The notes beneath the pieces were generated by a model that worked only from the letters and a program-made list of their open reading frames with translations, made no database searches and was not told the DNA's origin. The position numbers and the translations under genes were made by a program. 64,000 nt of DNA from JABWAJ01 sp038323375 (GTDB lineage Bacteria; Bacteroidota; Bacteroidia; Chitinophagales; Saprospiraceae): positions 1 to 64,000 of the forward strand of contig JBBQGV010000004.1 of assembly GCA_038323375.1 (NCBI GenBank), in the 5' to 3' direction. Every line of letters begins with the position of its first letter. Position 1 is the first letter of the stretch. Of the stretch, positions 41,384 to 49,488 are shown piece after piece.

Positions 41384-42472
41384 ATGAGTGCACCTGCTGA
41401 AAATCCCCGCCACTCTTGCCTGAATTGTTATCGTCCGTTGCCGGCTTTTGCCAGGCATTGTCCCCATTGTGGGCAAAAAGACTCGGATGGCAGGATTACA
41501 TTATGGGTATGGGTGAAAGAATTGATGGATACCGTTTTTAACATTGATTCCAGGTTTTTTAGAACAATAGGGGGCTTGTTCAATCCGGGTAAACTCACAG
41601 AAGCCTATTTTGAAGGCAAACACGAGCGCTATGTGCGCCCGCTGCGCCTGTTTTTTATCACGGCGGTAATTCATTTTGCCGTCATCAGCACCGTGCTTAC
41701 TTCCCTGTTTGAAGGAACTGCCGGAATGGTAGAAAGCAACCGCAAGCAGGCGCATGAATACTACTTTGAAGAAAGATTGAACAAGGAAAAAGATACAATA
41801 CTGCTGCAACACCCCGGCAATGAAGCAGTGAGCCGCGCGATGGATTCTTTGCTGTTGGGGTTCCAACCGGAAGCGGACAGCATTGGTTTAGGTTATTTTG
41901 TACTCAATAAAGCAGGCAAATTTGATGTGCTTGACGTGTCGTTTGCGCTGAAGGATATGTTCAGCGGCAAAAAAGCAGAAGAGCTGATCGAAGAAGCAGG
42001 CATTACGGATGGGTGGGCAAAACTCCAGTTGGCGCAGTTGATAAAATTCAACAAGTCGGGCGAAAGCTTTCCGGCATTCATTATGGGAAAAATGATCTGG
42101 ATGGTTTTACTTATGATGCCTGCTTTAGCCCTGATTTTGAAGTTATTGTATATTCGCCGCAAGCGTTATTTCGTGGAGCACCTCGTTTTTTCCTACCACT
42201 ATCATGCGTTTGCCTTTTTGGCGATGTCTGTTGCCTTGCTGATCTACAATTGGGGGGAGGCACAATCCAACCTGGAAGATCGCGAAACCACGCTGACTGA
42301 AATTCTGATATTTCCGGTGATTCTGATCTATCTTTTTTGGGCCATGCGCCGGGTTTATAAACAAAGCATATTCCGTACATTTTTGAAATTCATGTTTTTG
42401 AACTTTGCTTATCTTATACTTTTTACAACGGCGTTGTCTCTGACCTTGTTGGCGGGTTTTCTGCTGTTCTAA
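41384..42472 (+). CDS. DUF3667 domain membrane protein with N-terminal zinc ribbon
   Basis: 362 residues from ATG 41384. The N-terminus has a zinc ribbon CLNCYRPL ... CPHCGQ, then the DUF3667 core LFNPGKLTEAYFEGKHERYVRPLRLFFI and six or so membrane segments in the C-terminal half. Function unknown; the family is common in Bacteroidota. Divergent from DUF4293, whose promoter it shares space with. Confidence 0.85.
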   Translation: MSAPAENPRHSCLNCYRPLPAFARHCPHCGQKDSDGRITLWVWVKELMDTVFNIDSRFFRTIGGLFNPGKLTEAYFEGKHERYVRPLRLFFITAVIHFAVISTVLTSLFEGTAGMVESNRKQAHEYYFEERLNKEKDTILLQHPGNEAVSRAMDSLLLGFQPEADSIGLGYFVLNKAGKFDVLDVSFALKDMFSGKKAEELIEEAGITDGWAKLQLAQLIKFNKSGESFPAFIMGKMIWMVLLMMPALALILKLLYIRRKRYFVEHLVFSYHYHAFAFLAMSVALLIYNWGEAQSNLEDRETTLTEILIFPVILIYLFWAMRRVYKQSIFRTFLKFMFLNFAYLILFTTALSLTLLAGFLLF

Positions 42473-42542
42473 GACAGGTACGCGCAGTTCGAGAAACATC
42501 AGAATTTGACCTGCTCCTGACTTTATTGTCGGGCATCCGGTG

Positions 42543-42550
42543 TAATTTTG
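42543..42550 (+). promoter_or_regulatory. -7 box for trpB
   Basis: TAATTTTG (TAnnTTTG), 20 bp before ATG 42570. Confidence 0.6.
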
Positions 42551-42569
42551 TCCAAACTCATCGCTTCTT

Positions 42570-43745
42570 ATGGTTGCAATAGACGAAAGAGGGTATTATG
42601 GCGAATTTGGGGGCGCCTACATCCCGGAAATGCTCCACCCCAATGTGGAAGAGTTGCGCGAAAATTATCTGAACATCATGCATAGTGATGAATTTCAACA
42701 GGAATTTCACAGCCTTTTAAAGGATTATGTGGGGCGACCCTCTCCCCTTTATTTAGCCAAACGCTTGTCTGAACGCTACCAGACCCGGGTATTTCTCAAA
42801 CGGGAAGATCTGGTTCACACCGGAGCACACAAGATCAACAATACCATCGGGCAAATTCTGTTGGCCAAGCGGCTTAATAAGAAACGCATCATCGCGGAAA
42901 CCGGTGCAGGGCAACACGGCGTTGCAACGGCGACCGTTTGCGCTTTGATGGGGTTGGAGTGCATCGTGTACATGGGACGGGTAGATATGGAGCGCCAGGC
43001 ACCCAACGTTTCCCGGATGCGCATGCTTGGCGCAGAAGTCAGACCGGCACTCAGCGGCAGCCAAACACTGAAAGACGCGACCAATGAAGCCATCCGCGAT
43101 TGGATCAACAATCCGGTCAATACCTACTACATCATCGGATCGGTGGTAGGCCCCCATCCGTATCCCGACTTAGTGGCGCGGTTTCAGTCGGTCATCAGCG
43201 AAGAGATGAAAAAACAATTGCTGGAGCAAACCGGCAGCGAAAATCCAGCTGCTATTGTCGCCTGTGTAGGCGGTGGCAGCAATGCAGCAGGCGCATTTTA
43301 CCATTACCTCAATGAGCCCGACGTGCGCCTCATTGCGGTGGAAGCTGCCGGGAAAGGAGTATACAGTGGCCATTCGGCAGCCACCAGCGTATTGGGCACC
43401 AAGGGAATCATTCACGGCAGCCGCACCTTGCTCATGCAAACCGAAGACGGCCAGATTGTTGAGCCTTATTCCATCTCCGCCGGATTGGATTACCCCGGTA
43501 TCGGGCCGTTGCATGCCCACCTCATCGCCACAGGCAGGGCGGAAGCAGTAAGCATTACAGACGAGGAAGCGCTTTCGGCAGCCTTTTTGCTGGCGCGTAT
43601 TGAGGGCATCATTCCCGCTTTGGAAACGGCTCACGCACTGGCTGCATTGGAGACCCTCCGGTTTCAGGAAAGCGATGTAGTGGTCGTCAACCTGTCGGGG
43701 CGCGGGGATAAAGACCTTGCCGCTTACGTAGAACATCTAAAATAA
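42570..43745 (+). CDS. trpB: tryptophan synthase beta chain
   Basis: 391 residues. The PLP lysine is K88 in HTGAHKINN; GAGQHGVATATV (about 112-123), CVGGGSNAAG (phosphate site) and GLDYPGIGP are all conserved. It condenses indole with serine to tryptophan. The TrpA partner gene is at 61282 on the opposite strand; no other trp gene is adjacent. Likely cotranscribed with the following DinB gene (7-bp gap). Confidence 0.96.
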   Translation: MVAIDERGYYGEFGGAYIPEMLHPNVEELRENYLNIMHSDEFQQEFHSLLKDYVGRPSPLYLAKRLSERYQTRVFLKREDLVHTGAHKINNTIGQILLAKRLNKKRIIAETGAGQHGVATATVCALMGLECIVYMGRVDMERQAPNVSRMRMLGAEVRPALSGSQTLKDATNEAIRDWINNPVNTYYIIGSVVGPHPYPDLVARFQSVISEEMKKQLLEQTGSENPAAIVACVGGGSNAAGAFYHYLNEPDVRLIAVEAAGKGVYSGHSAATSVLGTKGIIHGSRTLLMQTEDGQIVEPYSISAGLDYPGIGPLHAHLIATGRAEAVSITDEEALSAAFLLARIEGIIPALETAHALAALETLRFQESDVVVVNLSGRGDKDLAAYVEHLK

Positions 43746-43752
43746 TTGCGAC

Positions 43753-44292
43753 ATGGAAGTGCAGGATAAAGAACAGTTGATCACAGCGATCGGGCAACAA
43801 TTTGACGCGTTTGCCGACTTAATCCGGCAATGGCCCGACGCCACTTTTGAAACGATGCCTGAAGGCAAATGGTCTGCCGGGCAGCAATTAGACCACCTGA
43901 TCCGCTCCGTAAAACCGGTTAACCTGGCGCTTCGCCTGCCCGGTTGGCTGCTCCGAGTTCTATTCGGCAAACCCAATCGCGCTTCAAGAACCTACGCGGG
44001 GTTGGTTGAGAAATACCTGCAAAAGCTGAACGCTGGCGGTGTAGCATCTGGCCCGTTTGTGCCACCGGCGATTCCCTTAGCCCGGAAACAACCCTTGCTC
44101 GGCGTTTACAATCGGGAAGCACAACGGCTGATGAAAATTGTGAACCGTTGGCAGGACGCTGACCTGGATCACTGCCTTCTGCCACACCCCCTGCTGGGTA
44201 AACTTACCCTCCGGGAAATGCTGTTTTTTACAATATATCACATCGGGCATCACCAACGGTTGTTGGAACAAAGAGTGACGCCCGTGGTTTAA
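43753..44292 (+). CDS. DinB-like protein
   Basis: 179 residues of the DinB/YfiT four-helix fold. The metal-binding His triad can be read as H49 (QLDHLIRS), and the YHIGHHQR segment near residue 160 supplies the other two. Family members are putative metal-dependent hydrolases/thiol transferases, function here unknown. Follows trpB closely. Confidence 0.8.
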   Translation: MEVQDKEQLITAIGQQFDAFADLIRQWPDATFETMPEGKWSAGQQLDHLIRSVKPVNLALRLPGWLLRVLFGKPNRASRTYAGLVEKYLQKLNAGGVASGPFVPPAIPLARKQPLLGVYNREAQRLMKIVNRWQDADLDHCLLPHPLLGKLTLREMLFFTIYHIGHHQRLLEQRVTPVV

Positions 44293-44318
44293 GTTTTCAT
44301 TTGTAACACAAATCGTTC

Positions 44319-44789
44319 ATGTCTTCCAAATCTGTACTTTACCTGCGCCTTGAATTGGTGTGGTGGCTGTTTACAGCCTTAACGACCATGCTCATCCTTT
44401 ATCCGATTTACACCAAACTGACCGGGTTCCCGTTTTACTGGATGAATGGCATCTTTATTGTTAGTTCAATTACCCTGATCCGCTATATTTTCCTGTTGCC
44501 TTACACCTTTCTTGCCCGGCAGCAAATGCTCAAAGTAGCCATTGTATTTGTCACGGTTCCCTATGTTTTTTACCTCGTTGAAAGCGTGTACGTGTTCAAT
44601 GAATACCTCGACTATGATCGGCTGGGGGCGATGGTGAGCGGCCTTCCGGTGGAAGAACAAAAGGGGATGCTGAATTACATAAGAAATGAGGTGCTGCTAT
44701 TTGGCGTAGCCGCCGTTATCAGCGCCAGCGCTTTTCCATTTCGGATGATTATTTCTGTGTGGCGGCAGCGGAATAAGGTAGGCATCTAA
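44319..44789 (+). CDS. membrane protein, unknown
   Basis: 156 residues with about four membrane spans (10-30, 38-58, 66-88, 125-145). No motif recognised. Ends directly against the stop of the convergent YhhN gene (44790). Probable third gene of the trpB transcript. Confidence 0.7.
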   Translation: MSSKSVLYLRLELVWWLFTALTTMLILYPIYTKLTGFPFYWMNGIFIVSSITLIRYIFLLPYTFLARQQMLKVAIVFVTVPYVFYLVESVYVFNEYLDYDRLGAMVSGLPVEEQKGMLNYIRNEVLLFGVAAVISASAFPFRMIISVWRQRNKVGI

Positions 44790-45485
44790 TTACGGCTTGT
44801 TCATTTCAACGGCACGAGATGCAATGAGGTATTGGGCTGTAATGTAGGTGATCATGATGAGTGGTCGGATGAATTCCGGAACCGCCTGGTCTCCGGGATA
44901 GAATTTGCTGATCGCAATCAGGCTGTCAGAAATAACGAACAATAAAACACCAATGAACAGCCCTGAAAACAGCCTGCCGTCTATTTTGGTGCGCAACTGA
45001 AAGCAGGCCATGCTCATGGTGATGATGACCGTGCTGTACCCGGCAACAGGAATCTTTAATCCTGCCGGAATACCCGGCCAGAGCCAAGTAAGAAAACCAG
45101 ACAAAAAAATCAGAAAGGGCAGCGCAAGCAAGGGGCGCTGATGAAATGCGCCGCGCATGTTTTTTTCATAACCTAAGAACGCCAGGATATAGAACAGATG
45201 CGCGCACAAAAACGCGGCAAGCCCAAGGAGAAAAAAATATTCCCTGCCCGGTGCGTTGAACATGAGCAAGGTGTCGCCAGCTAATGAAAACGTCAAACCT
45301 GCCAGTATCCGGCGGCTAAAACCGTTTTTTAGTTGAGTTGTTGCAAAAAAATACCCACCCAGCAAGGTCATCAGCAAAGGCTTGGACATATAAATGCCCC
45401 ATTGCCATTGAGTTATTTCAGACCACAGGTTAACCGCTGCGGCGCAACAAAAAAGAACAAGGAATAGCGGCGCTGCTGATTTCAT
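44790..45485 (-). CDS. YhhN family lysoplasmalogenase-like membrane protein
   Basis: 231 residues with seven to eight hydrophobic segments. The conserved acidic motifs SLAGDTLLM (about 69-77) and VISDSLIAI (about 186-194) match the YhhN/TMEM86 family, whose characterised members hydrolyse vinyl-ether lysophospholipids. Bacterial role unproven. Its ATG overlaps the CvpA stop by 4 bp, so the two form an operon. Confidence 0.85.
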   Translation of the reverse strand: MKSAAPLFLVLFCCAAAVNLWSEITQWQWGIYMSKPLLMTLLGGYFFATTQLKNGFSRRILAGLTFSLAGDTLLMFNAPGREYFFLLGLAAFLCAHLFYILAFLGYEKNMRGAFHQRPLLALPFLIFLSGFLTWLWPGIPAGLKIPVAGYSTVIITMSMACFQLRTKIDGRLFSGLFIGVLLFVISDSLIAISKFYPGDQAVPEFIRPLIMITYITAQYLIASRAVEMNKP

Positions 45486-46120
45486 TCATCTGTATTTCGA
45501 ACCGGGCGTCGCTGTGGAGGCGTATAATCCGTATTGTTCTCATCTTCAATGTCGTAGACCTTGTCAGTTTCCTGTTGCTCAACGCTTGCACCTTTGTCCA
45601 TACGGTCAATAAAATCAAGGGAATGATCCCAAAATTCTTCAAAAGTAGGTTGCAAACGCCTGCCTACATTGAGGATTTTTCCGGGAAACGGGATGAGCAG
45701 CTCATAAGTCAATGAATTCTGCTTCGTCTCTTCTGAGATCAGGCGGGAGCGATCGGCAAACAGAATCAGGACGCTGTACATGGCAATGAACAAGCTGGCC
45801 ACAACGAAGCCCCCCAAAGCCTGGTTTAGGATGTTGATGTTGGCAGATTCGAGAATCTTTTCAAGGCTGCTGGCTAACAGCCGGATCAGGATCATCGTCA
45901 GTACGAAGGTAAGCAACGTACCAGCCAGGAACACCACGGCATAGTCAGAACTGAAAAGTGATTCCAGCATATTGGCCATGTCTGGCCCAAACTTGACTGC
46001 GGCAATAATGCCGATCAAGACAGATATGATGGTGAAAACGGTTCGTATGATTCCCTGAGAGAATCCTTTATAGAAACCGTAGATCGCCACAATGCCGAAA
46101 AAGATATCAATGATAGTCAT
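45482..46120 (-). CDS. CvpA family membrane protein
   Basis: 212 residues. The N-terminus (IDIFFGIVAIYGFYKGFSQGIIRT) and four membrane helices match CvpA (colicin V production protein) homologues; the C-terminal ~50 residues are a charged cytoplasmic tail (DKVYDIEDENNTDY). CvpA proteins have been linked to envelope homeostasis. The promoter box is only 7 bp before the ATG, so the mRNA is nearly leaderless. Confidence 0.85.
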   Translation of the reverse strand: MTIIDIFFGIVAIYGFYKGFSQGIIRTVFTIISVLIGIIAAVKFGPDMANMLESLFSSDYAVVFLAGTLLTFVLTMILIRLLASSLEKILESANINILNQALGGFVVASLFIAMYSVLILFADRSRLISEETKQNSLTYELLIPFPGKILNVGRRLQPTFEEFWDHSLDFIDRMDKGASVEQQETDKVYDIEDENNTDYTPPQRRPVRNTDE

Positions 46121-46127
46121 AGCGATC

Positions 46128-46135
46128 CAAAGTTA
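46128..46135 (-). promoter_or_regulatory. -7 box for the cvpA-yhhN operon (nearly leaderless)
   Basis: Minus-strand TAACTTTG (TAnnTTTG) ends 7 bp before the ATG at 46120, giving an expected leader of about 0-4 nt. Confidence 0.6.
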
Positions 46136-46398
46136 GTGGATAATACGCTGTTTTCGACTGTGCTATTGGACAACAGTAACGGATTCTTCGATATAAAGTC
46201 AAAAAATGAGATCAAAGGGTTGCCATTTGAGTATAAATGTAAGTTAAGTTTAGCTAACGCGCGCAAAAAACTACAATTTGTACGGCTGCCCTACGTTACT
46301 ATGCCGCACTTAGGAACAAGAAAAGCCGCTTCTGATGCCGTTTGCCTGTTTTTTACGACCACTGCCTAATCCAGGTGATTTGGGTAGCCTTTTTTGTG

Positions 46399-46406
46399 TA
46401 AATTTG
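46399..46406 (+). promoter_or_regulatory. -7 box for the 46451 gene
   Basis: TAAATTTG (TAnnTTTG) with a TTG 16 bp upstream, 44 bp before ATG 46451. Confidence 0.6.
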
Positions 46407-46450
46407 TGCTGTTTTTACATTAGTCATCTTTATAAGTAAATTTTTCAATT

Positions 46451-46918
46451 ATGAGAACAGTTGTTTCAGCATTTGTGATGGTCATCCTGTTTGGACTTCA
46501 GGCTGCGGCACAAGAGGCCATGCCCAAAGTTTTTCTGATGGGCAATAATGAAAAAGAATACGAGCAACTTACCCAGGATTATGCACAATCCCTGCTTGAA
46601 GTATGCGACAACGACATGGAAGCGGCTTTTGGACAATGGCTGGAGATGGTGGAAGAAATGGAACTATATGCACAAAAAATCAAGTTCGATTTGAAAGGCG
46701 TTAAGCTTCGGCTGCACGTTTTCTTTTCGCCTGATGGCAAAATAGACCATATCGGTTACCTGCTGCGCGCTGATTCCCGGAACATCAATACGGCAGAAAT
46801 GAGCGCCTTCCTTTCCAGTTTCATCAATCGCTACAAGTTTAACAAAACCAGCGATAAGAAGTTTTCCCACTATACCGGCGCTACTTTCCCAACTTTCGTT
46901 GAAAAATTTTCGGAATAG
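46451..46918 (+). CDS. exported hypothetical protein
   Basis: 155 residues with a signal peptide (MRTVVSAFVMVILFGLQAAAQ). The mature domain is small, alpha/beta; the C-terminal part KLRLHVFFSPDGKIDHIGYL followed by MSAFLSSFINRYKFN resembles the TonB C-terminal-like proteins of Bacteroidota, but that is only a resemblance. Monocistronic, with a good terminator. Confidence 0.7.
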   Translation: MRTVVSAFVMVILFGLQAAAQEAMPKVFLMGNNEKEYEQLTQDYAQSLLEVCDNDMEAAFGQWLEMVEEMELYAQKIKFDLKGVKLRLHVFFSPDGKIDHIGYLLRADSRNINTAEMSAFLSSFINRYKFNKTSDKKFSHYTGATFPTFVEKFSE

Positions 46919-46969
46919 AGCGACAGCAAATTTTGGAGTAAAATCGAATTTCGATTCATCTCACGCTTA

Positions 46970-47011
46970 TTTAGGCAGGCGAGTGCAACTTTCCTGCCTA
47001 AATTTTTTTTT
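46970..47011 (+). terminator. intrinsic terminator
   Basis: ATTTAGGCAGG (from 46969) pairs with CCTGCCTAAAT (to 47003) around a 13-nt loop, followed by a run of nine or ten T. Confidence 0.9.
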
Positions 47012-47053
47012 CTTTGCACTTTCATTTCGGGTTTATAAAAATAGCTGCAAATA

Positions 47054-48019
47054 ATGATAAAGATACTTGCTAACGATGGCATTGATCAGGATGGCCTAAC
47101 CCTCCTTGGGGAGGCTGGTTATGAAGTGATAACCGAACAAGTACCTCAGGAAGAGCTTGCCCATGTTTTGCCCCAATACGATGTCATCATCGTACGGAGC
47201 GCCACCCAGGTTCGCAAAGACCTGATTGATGTTTGCCCCAATTTGAAGATCATTGCCAGAGGGGGTGTGGGGATGGATAATATTGATGTAGAATACGCGG
47301 AAAGCAAAGGCATTGCGGTGATGAACACGCCAGCGGCCTCTTCACAGGCGGTGGCGGAACTTGTGTTCGCGCACATCTTCTCGCTGGCGCGCATGTTGCA
47401 GGTATCCAACCGGGAAATGCCGCTCAGGGGTGCTACTGATTTCAAAAAGTTGAAAAATCAAAGTTCGGAAGGCATCCAGGTGCGTGGGAAAACCTTGGGC
47501 ATTATTGGTTTCGGTCGCATCGGACAGGAAGTGGCCCGCATCGGTCTGGGCATGAGCATGAATGTGCTGCCCGTAGATTTGGTGGTCAACGAAGCCGATA
47601 TTGACATCAATTTGTACAACAGCCAGGACGTCCGGCTTTCGGTCAGTTTGCAAACTTCCGACTGGAAAACGGTTTTGCAGCAAAGCGATTTTTTGACCCT
47701 GCATGTGCCTTTTGGCGGAGGAAAGTCTCTCATTGGCAAGGAAGAAATTGCCATGATGAAAACCGGTGCCTTCATCATCAATACCTCCAGAGGGGGGGCA
47801 GTGGATGAAGATGCCCTCCTCGATGCACTCGATAGCGGTAAACTGGCAGGAGCCGGCCTCGATGTTTTTGTCGGAGAACCTACTCCGCGGGCCGAATTGA
47901 TTAACCACCCGAAAATCTCTGTATCGCCGCATATCGGCGCTGCGACGTTGGAAGCACAGGCGAATATTGGTTTGGAACTGGCAGATAAAATTCTTGCTTT
48001 TTTCGGCGACGATAAGTAA
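47054..48019 (+). CDS. D-2-hydroxyacid dehydrogenase (phosphoglycerate dehydrogenase-like)
   Basis: 321 residues, the short type without ACT domain. The NAD site is GFGRIGQEVA (about 153-162); the catalytic set is R (INTSRGG), E (FVGEP) and H (SPHIGAAT). RSATQVRKDL and GGVGMDNID match SerA-type enzymes, so 3-phosphoglycerate is the likely substrate but other 2-hydroxyacids are possible. No serB or serC nearby. A four-unit family B array begins directly after the stop codon. Confidence 0.87.
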   Translation: MIKILANDGIDQDGLTLLGEAGYEVITEQVPQEELAHVLPQYDVIIVRSATQVRKDLIDVCPNLKIIARGGVGMDNIDVEYAESKGIAVMNTPAASSQAVAELVFAHIFSLARMLQVSNREMPLRGATDFKKLKNQSSEGIQVRGKTLGIIGFGRIGQEVARIGLGMSMNVLPVDLVVNEADIDINLYNSQDVRLSVSLQTSDWKTVLQQSDFLTLHVPFGGGKSLIGKEEIAMMKTGAFIINTSRGGAVDEDALLDALDSGKLAGAGLDVFVGEPTPRAELINHPKISVSPHIGAATLEAQANIGLELADKILAFFGDDK

Positions 48020-48522
48020 TGTCTGTCTTTAGAGTCCGATAACTGCGTTGTGTTTTCGCCCTAAAATCGGTCATTTACGCGAGTAAACTCGCGTTTTTGG
48101 GGTGAAACACGCCTTGTTCTCGAACTCTAAAGAGCAGACACCGGGCTTTAAAGAGTCCTATAAATGCGTTGTGATTTCGCCCTAAATTCGCTCATTTACG
48201 CGAGCAAACTCGCGTTATTGGGGAGACACACGCCTTGCTCTCGAACTCCAAAGAGCATACACCTGGCTTTAAAGAGTCCGATAACTGCGTTGTGTTTCGC
48301 CCCAAAATCGGTCATTTACGCGAGTAAACTCCCATTTTTGGGGTGAAACACGCCTTGTTCTCGAACTCTAAAGAGCAGACACCTGGCTTTAAAGAGTCCG
48401 ATAACTGCGTTGTGTTTCGCCCCAAAATCGGTCATTTACGCGAGTAAACTCCCATTTTTGAGGCAAAACACGCCTTGTTCTCGAACTCTAAAGAACAGAC
48501 ACGGGACTAAATGGACAGACAC
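48020..48522. repeat. palindromic element family B, locus 2: four tandem ~120-bp units
   Basis: Starts TGTCTGTCTTTAGAGTCCG right after the SerA-like stop (48017-48019) and ends GACAGACAC at 48522. Inside are four direct units at about 48025, 48145, 48266 and 48386 (period 120-121 bp), each a palindrome pairing CGCCCCAAAATCGG... with ...TTTTTGGGGTGAAACAC around ATTTACGCGAGTAAACTC. Units differ by scattered substitutions, so the array is not recent. Internal units lack the GTGTCTGTC ends. Confidence 0.9.
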
Positions 48523-48561
48523 TATATAGTCCGACTAAACAGAAAATCACTAAATAGTCAG

Positions 48562-49320
48562 ATGACCCTTCAACAAGCACATTTCGAGTACCTTCTGCGG
48601 TTGGGTGACAATGCCCTGATTCTCGGTCAACGCCTTGGGGAGTGGTGTGGGCATGGCCCCGTATTGGAACAGGACATTGCCATTACCAATATTGCACTTG
48701 ACCTCATCGGCCAGGCGCGCAGTTTGCTGGAACACGCCGGTAACCTGGAGGGAAAAGGCCGCAGCGAAGACGACCTTGCTTTTTTGCGGGATGCCTGGGA
48801 TTTCCGGAATGTACTGTTGGTGGAGCAACCGAACCACGACTGGGCGTTCACCATCGTTCGCCAGTTTTTATTTGACGCTTTTCACTATCCGTTGCTTCAG
48901 CAATTGTCGGAGAGCAAAGACGAACATTTGGCAGCCATTGCTAAAAAGTCCATCAAAGAAGTCGCGTACCACCTGCGCTATAGCTCCGAGTGGATGATCC
49001 GGTTAGGCGACGGCACTGAGGTGAGCCACCAGAAAATGCAAGCGGCTTTGGATGAACGCTGGATGTTTTCCGGCGAATCTACCACCCCGGACGAAGTGGA
49101 TCTGATGGTAGCTGAAGCCGGGATAGGTGCCAATCTGGAACTTGTTCAACAGGCTTATGCTGAAAAAGTGAACGCCGTGCTCCACGAAGCTACCTTGCAA
49201 AAACCTTCCGGCGACTGGATGCAGCGGGGCGGAAAAACTGGCACCCACAGTGAATACCTGGGCTTTATCCTGGCTGAAATGCAGTTTATGCAGCGCGCAT
49301 ATCCCGGCCAAAAATGGTAA
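48562..49320 (+). CDS. paaC: phenylacetyl-CoA epoxidase subunit PaaC, orphan
   Basis: 252 residues from ATG 48562 (MTLQQAHFEYLLRLGDNALI); a longer start at 48511 lies in the preceding element. Family segments DLIGQARSLLEHAG, PNHDWAFTIVRQFLFDAF and EMQFMQRAYPG are conserved. PaaC is the structural subunit pairing with catalytic PaaA in the 1,2-epoxidase for phenylacetyl-CoA. None of paaA, paaB, paaD, paaE, paaK is near, and family B elements lie on both sides, so the gene looks displaced. Confidence 0.9.
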   Translation: MTLQQAHFEYLLRLGDNALILGQRLGEWCGHGPVLEQDIAITNIALDLIGQARSLLEHAGNLEGKGRSEDDLAFLRDAWDFRNVLLVEQPNHDWAFTIVRQFLFDAFHYPLLQQLSESKDEHLAAIAKKSIKEVAYHLRYSSEWMIRLGDGTEVSHQKMQAALDERWMFSGESTTPDEVDLMVAEAGIGANLELVQQAYAEKVNAVLHEATLQKPSGDWMQRGGKTGTHSEYLGFILAEMQFMQRAYPGQKW

Positions 49321-49323
49321 TTA

Positions 49324-49485
49324 GTGTCCGTCCATTTAGTCCGTGTCTGCTCTTTAGAGTCGGGTGTCTGTTCTTTAGAGTTCGAGAACAAGGCGTGTTT
49401 TGCCCCAAAAATGGGAGTTTACTCGCGTAAATGACCAGTTTTGGGGCAAAATATAACGCAGTTATCGGACTATAAAGACAGACAC
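49324..49485. mobile_element. palindromic element family B, locus 3 (between paaC and endonuclease I)
   Basis: GTGTCCGTC at 49324 to GACAGACAC at 49485, TA on both sides. It fills the gap between two convergent stop codons: 3 bp after the paaC stop (49320) and 3 bp before the endonuclease stop (49489). It carries an extra internal copy of the GTGTCTGTTCTTTAGAG segment. Orientation as at 26339. Confidence 0.9.
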
Positions 49486-49488
49486 TAA

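Larger units (their letters stand above)
46121..46450. other. divergent promoter region
   Basis: 330 bp between CvpA and the next gene. It contains the -7 boxes at 46128 (minus) and 46399 (plus) and otherwise nothing I recognise; a 77-codon frame at 46136 has no family features. Confidence 0.5.

Noticed and set aside
46136..46369. 77-codon frame in the cvpA upstream region
   Set aside because: Overlaps the divergent promoters, no recognisable features.
48164..48346. 60-codon frame in the family B array
   Set aside because: A translation of the palindromic repeat; the same peptide-like words appear wherever the element occurs.
48020..48522. CRISPR array
   Set aside because: Units are 120 bp long, wholly repetitive and palindromic with no unique spacers, and no cas gene is present.
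48511..48561. Longer N-terminus for PaaC
   Set aside because: The extra 17 residues are encoded by the end of a family B element; the family start is at 48562.
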